A DNA stretch of 64,000 nt from Chlorobium phaeovibrioides (GTDB taxonomy: Bacteria; Bacteroidota; Chlorobiia; Chlorobiales; Chlorobiaceae). A program made the translations under genes and the position numbers. Below are positions 59,396-64,000 of this stretch, in pieces. The notes below the pieces were generated by a model. It ran no database searches. It saw only the letters and a list, made by a program, of their open reading frames with translations, and had not been told where the DNA came from. The stretch is from positions 124,001-188,000 of the forward strand of contig NZ_RXYK01000002.1 of assembly GCF_003968655.1 (NCBI RefSeq), written 5' to 3'. The stretch's first letter is position 1; each line of letters starts with the position of its first letter.

Positions 59396-61123
59396 ATGAA
59401 ATGCAGCGTAAATCAAATGCATGAGATGACAGCTCTATTGGAGGGACTCATCCGCCACTGGGAAAGTGAAGTCGTCGAATTCAAGCAAGCCGGCAAGGAT
59501 TATTCGACGGACAAGATTGGTGAATATTTTTCGGCATTGGCAAATGAATCCAATGTCCGAGGCATGGAGGGCGCGTGGTTGGTCTTTGGCGTGAACAACA
59601 AGACCCGCTCCATTACGGGCTCCGATTACCGGGTTGATCCGGAGCGTCTTCAAAGGACGAAAATGCAGATTGCGGAAAATACCGAGCCGAGTCTGACTTT
59701 CCGCAACATCTATGACCTGCAGCAAGATGGTGGGCGAGTGGTGATGTTTGAAATCCCAGCTGCTCCCCGCGGCATGCCCATTGCCTGGAAGGGGCACTAC
59801 TATGCCAGAGCAGGCGAGAGTTTGACCCATCTCGGACTTGATAAGCTTGATGAAATCCGCCAGCAAACCAGTACGACGGATTGGTCTGCTCAACCCGTTC
59901 CGGAGGCGGAGCCAAAACACCTTGATGAACGGGCTCTTCAAACAGCCAGAGAGTCATTCGCCCGCAAGTATGCCAACCGCTTTTCGGAGGAAGATGTCTT
60001 GTCCTGGCCGTTGCAGACATTTCTCGACCGTGCTAAACTGACGAGGGATGGCAACCTCACCCGAACAGCGATACTGCTGCTCGGCAAGCCGGAAGCGGCC
60101 TATCTGCTTTCACCGCATCCAGCACAAATGACTTGGAAACTGGAGGGCCCGGAACTTGCCTATGAGCATTTTGGTCCGCCTTTTCTGCAGAATACCACTG
60201 CACTGTACCAGAAGATCCGGAATATCCAGTTGCGCATGCTTCCCGACGATGCCCTGCTTGCTGTCGAGGTATCGAAGTACGACCGGAAGGTAGTCCTTGA
60301 AGCACTGCACAATTGCATTGCCCATCAGGATTATACCCGTAATGGACGGATTCTGGTCACGGAGCGGTCAGATAAACTGATTCTTGAAAACGAAGGGGGG
60401 TTCTTTGAAGGAGAACCGAAAGACTATGCGACCGGAGAAAAGACCCCGCGTCGTTATCGAAACCCCTTTCTGGCACAGGCTATGGCAGAGCTGAACATGA
60501 TCGACACCATGGGCTACGGTATCTATGCAATGCATATCGGTCAGGCCAGACGATACTTTCCGATGCCCGACTATGACTTACGCGAACCAACGGCAGTCAA
60601 GATGACGGTATACGGAAGCGTCGTGGACCCTGCATACAGCAGAATGCTGATTCAGAAAACCGACTTGCCGCTCGATGAAATTCTTGCCTTGGACCGTGTC
60701 CAGAAAAAGTTGCCGCTTGCTGATGATGTGATTAAACGCTTACGACGCGATGGCCTCATTGAAGGGCGCAAACCAAATCTCTTTGTGTCAGCTTCTATAG
60801 CAACCGTAACTGCCCGCAAAGCTGAATACATCAGGGCAAGAGCGCAGGATGACGACTATTATTGCAAACTCATTACCGATTATCTGAAGAAGTTCGGCGG
60901 AGCGTCACGGAAGGAAATCGACAGACTTCTTGTTGCCAAATTAAGTGAAGCTCTGGGGCCCGAACAAAAAAAGAGAAAGGTGGCGAACCTTCTGACAAAA
61001 CTGCGCCGCTCCAGCTTGATTCGTAATGAGGGATCCCGCGCTCAACCGCTATGGGCGATAGATCCTTCGCCAACGAATTTGCAGAAAGGAAATGCAGGAT
61101 TGCAGAAAGAGATTTCAGACTAA
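59396..61123 (+). CDS. AlbA_2 (Schlafen-type) domain protein with GHKL-like C-terminal part
   Basis: The 575-residue protein has an N-terminal AlbA_2 domain (ESEVVEFKQAGKDYSTDKIGEYFSALANES, AWLVFGVNNKTRSITGSDYR, GHYYARAGESLTHL), as in Schlafen-like and RecG-like transcription regulators, and a middle region with EALHNCIAHQDYTRNGRILVTER, a HATPase_c_4-like box. The C terminus has winged-helix-like segments and an end LQKGNAGLQKEISD. Such proteins are common in genomic islands; DNA or RNA binding is likely and a role in defence or regulation is possible. ATG 59396 or 59426 may be the start. Confidence 0.75.
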   Translation: MKCSVNQMHEMTALLEGLIRHWESEVVEFKQAGKDYSTDKIGEYFSALANESNVRGMEGAWLVFGVNNKTRSITGSDYRVDPERLQRTKMQIAENTEPSLTFRNIYDLQQDGGRVVMFEIPAAPRGMPIAWKGHYYARAGESLTHLGLDKLDEIRQQTSTTDWSAQPVPEAEPKHLDERALQTARESFARKYANRFSEEDVLSWPLQTFLDRAKLTRDGNLTRTAILLLGKPEAAYLLSPHPAQMTWKLEGPELAYEHFGPPFLQNTTALYQKIRNIQLRMLPDDALLAVEVSKYDRKVVLEALHNCIAHQDYTRNGRILVTERSDKLILENEGGFFEGEPKDYATGEKTPRRYRNPFLAQAMAELNMIDTMGYGIYAMHIGQARRYFPMPDYDLREPTAVKMTVYGSVVDPAYSRMLIQKTDLPLDEILALDRVQKKLPLADDVIKRLRRDGLIEGRKPNLFVSASIATVTARKAEYIRARAQDDDYYCKLITDYLKKFGGASRKEIDRLLVAKLSEALGPEQKKRKVANLLTKLRRSSLIRNEGSRAQPLWAIDPSPTNLQKGNAGLQKEISD

Positions 61124-61452
61124 GTGACATAATAGAAGACAGTTAACTCTTCAGAATTGCAGAAAGGAAATGGCCTGTTTGTTCAAGACTTCAAGCATGC
61201 AGATTCCCTCATGTGTTTCGTCAGGGCCCAGGGCATGTACTTGTCATGTCGATTATCGTGAAAAACGGCTCCTCTGATCCCTCCATTCTGTGGACTGACC
61301 GTCTGAGGGTTGAGGGCACGTGGTGTGCCAACCTGTTCCAGTTTATCTTACGGTCGATTCAGCGTCTCTCTCAAGACCTGAAACTGCCGTTTCAGCTTGG
61401 CACTGATCTTTTCCGGCGGGGTGAGAGCGGGGTTCATGAAGCCATTCGTGAA

Positions 61453-61524
61453 GCGCTCGTCATTGCGCTTGTTATTGCGCTCGTCACTGCTCTCGTCATT
61501 GCACTCGTCAATGCCCTCGTCCAT
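61453..61524 (+). repeat. Six 12-bp tandem repeats in the ALV box
   Basis: Six successive 12-base units of the type GCGCTCGTCATT encode ALVI-ALVI-ALVT-ALVI-ALVN-ALVH. The normal box in relatives is ALVNALVHADY, which itself contains two units. The repeats therefore seem to be an in-frame expansion of an existing pair. Confidence 0.85.
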
Positions 61525-61998
61525 GCAGACTATCAAGGTGATGGAGGCATTGTCATCGAGAAATACACAGACCGTCCCCGAGTTCTCCAATCCCGGCTCA
61601 CTCTTGATCTCGCTCGAGCAGTTGTTCCGGAGCAATGTCAGCGAATGCCGCAACAAGTCACTCCAGACAATGTTCATGATGATCGGAACGGCTGAAAAGG
61701 CCGGACCGGGCACAGTGGGTACTGCCGATGATAAGCCTCATTCCCGATGATTCCCTTGCACATCTGCAGGATCTCTTTGGCCCGAGGTTTTCCCTGGTTC
61801 GATCCGAACGAAGTGCAGGCACTTGTTACAGCCGAGATCGAAGGAGAGGTGGATAACCTTCGGGTTCGGCAGATCTGCAATATCCATCCCGCTGATGCTA
61901 CAATGCTTTTGCAGGCGTTGGTCACCAAAGATGCATTGGTTCGTGATGGGCATGGTCGATGGAGTCGGTATCGGCTATCGCATACCGGTGACTCCCTG

Positions 61999-62040
61999 CA
62001 TAACGAGGGGAAGTCCGAACATAACGAGGGGAAGTCCGAA
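61999..62040 (+). repeat. 21-bp tandem repeat in the broken AlbA_2-family gene
   Basis: The 21-base unit starting CATAACGAGGGGAAGTCC occurs twice in direct tandem (61999-62019, 62020-62040), followed by a partial third. It encodes HNEGKSE repeats, in the hinge where relatives have similar low-complexity repeats. Confidence 0.85.
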
Positions 62041-62251
62041 CATAATGCTGCAATACAGGCTATTGCAGAACAAGTTCAAAACCGTCGCAGGTTAACGCGG
62101 GATGAAACGGAGCGGATTATTATGGAGCTTTGTGATGGCCGGTGGCTGACAAAGAGTGAACTGGCGAAGTTGCTGCATCGGAATCCCGATGGAGTGCGTC
62201 AGCGTATTCTCATTCATTTCGTTGCCGGGGCTCGAGGGTATAAAAAAGAAA

Positions 62252-62297
62252 CGCCCCCAACACGTTGAGGGCGTCGGACCAGAGATGCTATCTCTGG
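62252..62297. other. Two adjacent hairpins before the NYN gene
   Basis: CGCCCCCAAC (62252-62261) pairs with GTTGAGGGCG (62264-62273) with one mismatch, and CCAGAGAT (62279-62286) pairs perfectly with ATCTCTGG (62290-62297). On the minus strand the first stem is followed by a T-rich run (TTTCTTTTTT), so it could be a terminator for leftward transcripts, although no minus-strand gene is seen next to it. Confidence 0.5.
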
Positions 62298-62327
62298 TGA
62301 GGTGCCGCTTAATATAAGTACTTTGAT

Positions 62328-62961
62328 ATGGATGCACCAAGCCCCCACACAAGAAAAGATCGGGTACTGGTCTATGTCGATGGGTTCAACCTGTACTTCG
62401 GCATGCTTGAGGCCGGTTACAAAAATGGTAAATGGTTGAACCTGAAGCTGTTGGCCAGGAAAATCCTTCTGCCGCAACAGGAACTGCTGTCGGTGAAATA
62501 TTTCACCAGCAGGGTCAGCAATGACCCCGATAAGCAAAAAAGACAGTCTACCTCTATCGATGCACTTGAGTCAGTGGGAGTTGAGGTTCATTACGGGAAA
62601 TATCAGCAAAAGGCCATGGCATGCCTGTTGCGGCCATGTCAGGGCCGATTACAACGAGAAAATGACAGACGTCAATATCGCTACCCAGATGCTTATTGGA
62701 GCCTATCAGGATCAGTACGATGTCGCCGTGCTCGTATCAGGAGACAGCGACCTTGTTCCTCCCATCCGTCACATCCATGACCAGTTCCCTGCCAAAAGAG
62801 TTGTTGTCGCCTTTCCTCCCAAACGTCACAACCAGTCCGTAAGGCTGGTGGCAAAGGGATCAATGACCATAGGCAGAAAAACAATAATCGACAGTCAGTT
62901 CGCCGACACCGTTCCCAGTAAAATCGGGTACAGTCTACGCAAGCCCGAAATCTGGGCATAA
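62328..62961 (+). pseudogene. NYN-domain (LabA/DUF88) gene with a frameshift
   Basis: The first frame gives MDAPSPHTRKDRVLVYVDGFNLYFGMLEAGYKN...VEVHYGKYQQKAMAC, and the second, in another frame, CCGHVRADYNEKMTDVNIATQMLIGAYQDQYDVAVLVSGDSDLVPPIRHIHDQFPAKRVVVAFPPKRHNQSV. These are the two halves of one NYN (PIN-like nuclease) protein, with Asp of VDGFN, and SGDSDL as catalytic acidic residues. The break lies at about 62617-62620, where ATGGCATGCC has one base more than the frame needs. An error in the sequence is possible. The intact protein would cut RNA, by family knowledge. Confidence 0.8.
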
Positions 62962-64000
62962 ACGGAATGCCGGCTGCTCCACAGCAACCGTACCGTCAAT
63001 GATTGAAGATATCAGGAAGGCCCTATGTGGAGGGCTGCCGATACACTGCGGGCGAACATGAGACTCCGGCCAGCCCGGGCTCGCATCAAGCCACGGGGCC
63101 ATGGCTGCCAGGCAAGCCGCCCACAGGCGTTGCCGCACCGGCTCCACTCTCTCCCGTTCCGTCTCCACTGACGCTCCGTCTGCACTTCCGCTCTCTCCGC
63201 TTCGGCACAGCAACGGCGGATGGTAAGAGCGGTAAACGGTAACATCCGCCAAAGCGTCGCACTTTGGCGGAGGTTTCGATGTTGGCGGGGATACCTAAGA
63301 GCTGACCCTGACCGCTGCGCCGTCAGGGTCAGCAAAGACGCTCGGCACGGCTGCCGCTTCGTGGAGCAGCCCTCCGCGAGGGCCAGCGAATCATGCGCTT
63401 CGGACCCGGACCGCTACGCGGGCCGGGCCTTCGCTTGAGGCCACCCCCATGCGGGGCGCCGTCGGACCGGATCCGCTACGCGGTCCAGCCCTCAGCCAAA
63501 AACGCCCGACGACGGAGGCGCTTCGGACAGCAGCCGCTTCGCGGCGGTAGCTCTCAGCAAAGACGGACTCCGGACTCCTGGCCGTGATCGCTACGCGGCC
63601 CGGTCAGTCGCCGCCCAGTCGCCGAGTGGTGTGTTCCAAAATGGAACCAAGCACTTCTTTCCAGAGCTACCCGTTCGCGATAGCGGTAGTCACCAACCAA
63701 CGCTCCGCACCGGCGCCGCCGACTGCCCGGCAAGGCGCAGAACCCCAAGAGCGCCCAGCCGGGCACCCGCCATTACGCCCGTGCTCGCCCTCAAGCCACG
63801 GTGCTATGCAGGAAGAGACCGGCCATGGCGGGTACGTCCACGCCGTTCACCCCGCCCGTGGCATCAGCACTTTGAACGAAACTGTCGCACCACCCGCATC
63901 TTGCTCCGGTGTACCGATCGCAAGGCGGCCCGGCATCCTTTCATTATCCTGCGGGACCTCATCACTATCGCTTCGTTGGGGCGCCCATTGTGCGCATTAT
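62962..64000. other. GC-rich region without a convincing gene
   Basis: All frames are short and overlap on both strands; none has the look of a known protein. The strand is rich in CGC, GCC and CCGC, and several hairpins are seen. CTCAAGCCACGG at about 63790 recurs in changed form at about 63087. The region runs to the window end and may continue. Confidence 0.6.
63245..63598. repeat. Series of hairpins with a recurring CCGCTWCGCGG core
   Basis: Cores lie at 63312 (CCGCTGCGCCG), 63354 (CCGCTTCGTGG), 63411 and 63473 (CCGCTACGCGG), 63534 (CCGCTTCGCGG) and 63588 (TCGCTACGCGG), that is 42, 57, 62, 61 and 54 bases apart. The arms differ but stay partly paired: GCTGACCCTGAC with GTCAGGGTCAGC at 63301-63333, and GGACC with GGTCC at 63464-63485. 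Perfect stems are also at 63245-63271 (TCCGCCAAAG / CTTTGGCGGA) and 63369-63383 (GCCCTC / GAGGGC). Units share CAGCAAAGACG-like starts. Confidence 0.6.

Larger units (their letters stand above)
61213..62268 (+). pseudogene. Broken AlbA_2/HATPase_c_4-family gene in three frames
   Basis: Three plus-strand frames together give one protein. First, FQFILRSIQRLSQDLKLPFQLGTDLFRRGESGVHEAIREALV...HADYQGDGGIVIEKYTDRP (to about 61575). Next, in another frame, FSNPGSLLISLEQLFRSNVSECRNKSLQTMFMMIGTAEKAG (to about 61700). Then from about 61790, NEVQALVTAEIEGEVDNLRVRQICNIHPADATMLLQALV and the end LTKSELAKLLHRNPDGVRQR. This order is that of full-length relatives. The AlbA_2 domain is missing, a frameshift lies near 61575 and a deletion near 61710-61790. 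A 12-bp repeat expansion lies in the ALVNALVHADY box. Confidence 0.8.

Noticed and set aside
62935-63335. Overlapping minus-strand frames in the GC-rich region
   Set aside because: High GC opens many frames at once; none resembles a protein family and all are under 110 codons.
63245-63598. CRISPR array
   Set aside because: Cores are only about 11 bases, arms differ from unit to unit, and no cas gene is in the window; the spacing is only roughly regular.

Overview
The window is a piece of a green sulfur bacterial chromosome (Chlorobiaceae; Chlorobium or Pelodictyon type, species not determined). The basis is the P840 reaction-centre pair pscA-pscB at the left edge, the fused korA and korB of 2-oxoglutarate:ferredoxin oxidoreductase (reductive TCA cycle), and RNA polymerase, EF-P and IspG proteins that read like their Chlorobium counterparts.

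Layout. 1-9.4 kb: the 3' part of pscA, then pscB, a polyprenol-phosphate glycosyltransferase, an EF-G paralogue on the minus strand, and a plus-strand run of eno, a DivIC/FtsB-like gene, ispG and a short-chain dehydrogenase. 9.4-21.6 kb: four tRNAs (Thr, Tyr, Thr, Trp), then secE-nusG-rplK-rplA-rplJ-rplL-rpoB-rpoC, the classic translation/transcription block. 21.5-29.3 kb: efp-accB-accC (minus), an HU gene and accA (plus), korA-korB (minus) and a small Cys-containing protein. 29.5-34.7 kb: alaS, a CoA-disulfide-reductase-like flavoprotein and two tandem dicluster ferredoxins. 34.6-41.5 kb (minus): a class A penicillin-binding protein, guaA, a TauE-type permease and serB, with an alpha/beta hydrolase upstream. 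41.6-51.0 kb: DedA protein, tRNA-Pro, small cysteine-rich protein, SRPBCC protein, MBL hydrolase, epimerase-like protein, clpC with a recognisable promoter and operator-like inverted repeat, small proteins and a TrpB2-type enzyme.

51.0-64.0 kb is an accessory island. A prophage-like early module (CI-type repressor, AlpA-type regulator, SMC/SbcC-like ATPase, RecT, metallo-beta-lactamase-fold protein, RusA, replication proteins, LuxR-type regulator) has no integrase, terminase or structural gene in view, so it is a remnant or only one end of an element. It is followed by an intact AlbA_2-domain protein, a broken relative with a 12-bp repeat expansion, a frameshifted NYN-domain gene, and about 1 kb of GC-rich DNA without a gene that holds a series of hairpins with a recurring CCGCTWCGCGG core.

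The most notable non-coding signals are: a long perfect palindrome present twice (21.6 and 49.2 kb); a 10+10 bp inverted repeat over the likely start of clpC transcription; a strong hairpin between pscA and pscB; and the hairpin series at 63.2-63.6 kb. None is explained by the genes next to it. All family assignments are by reading the protein sequences; no database search was possible.
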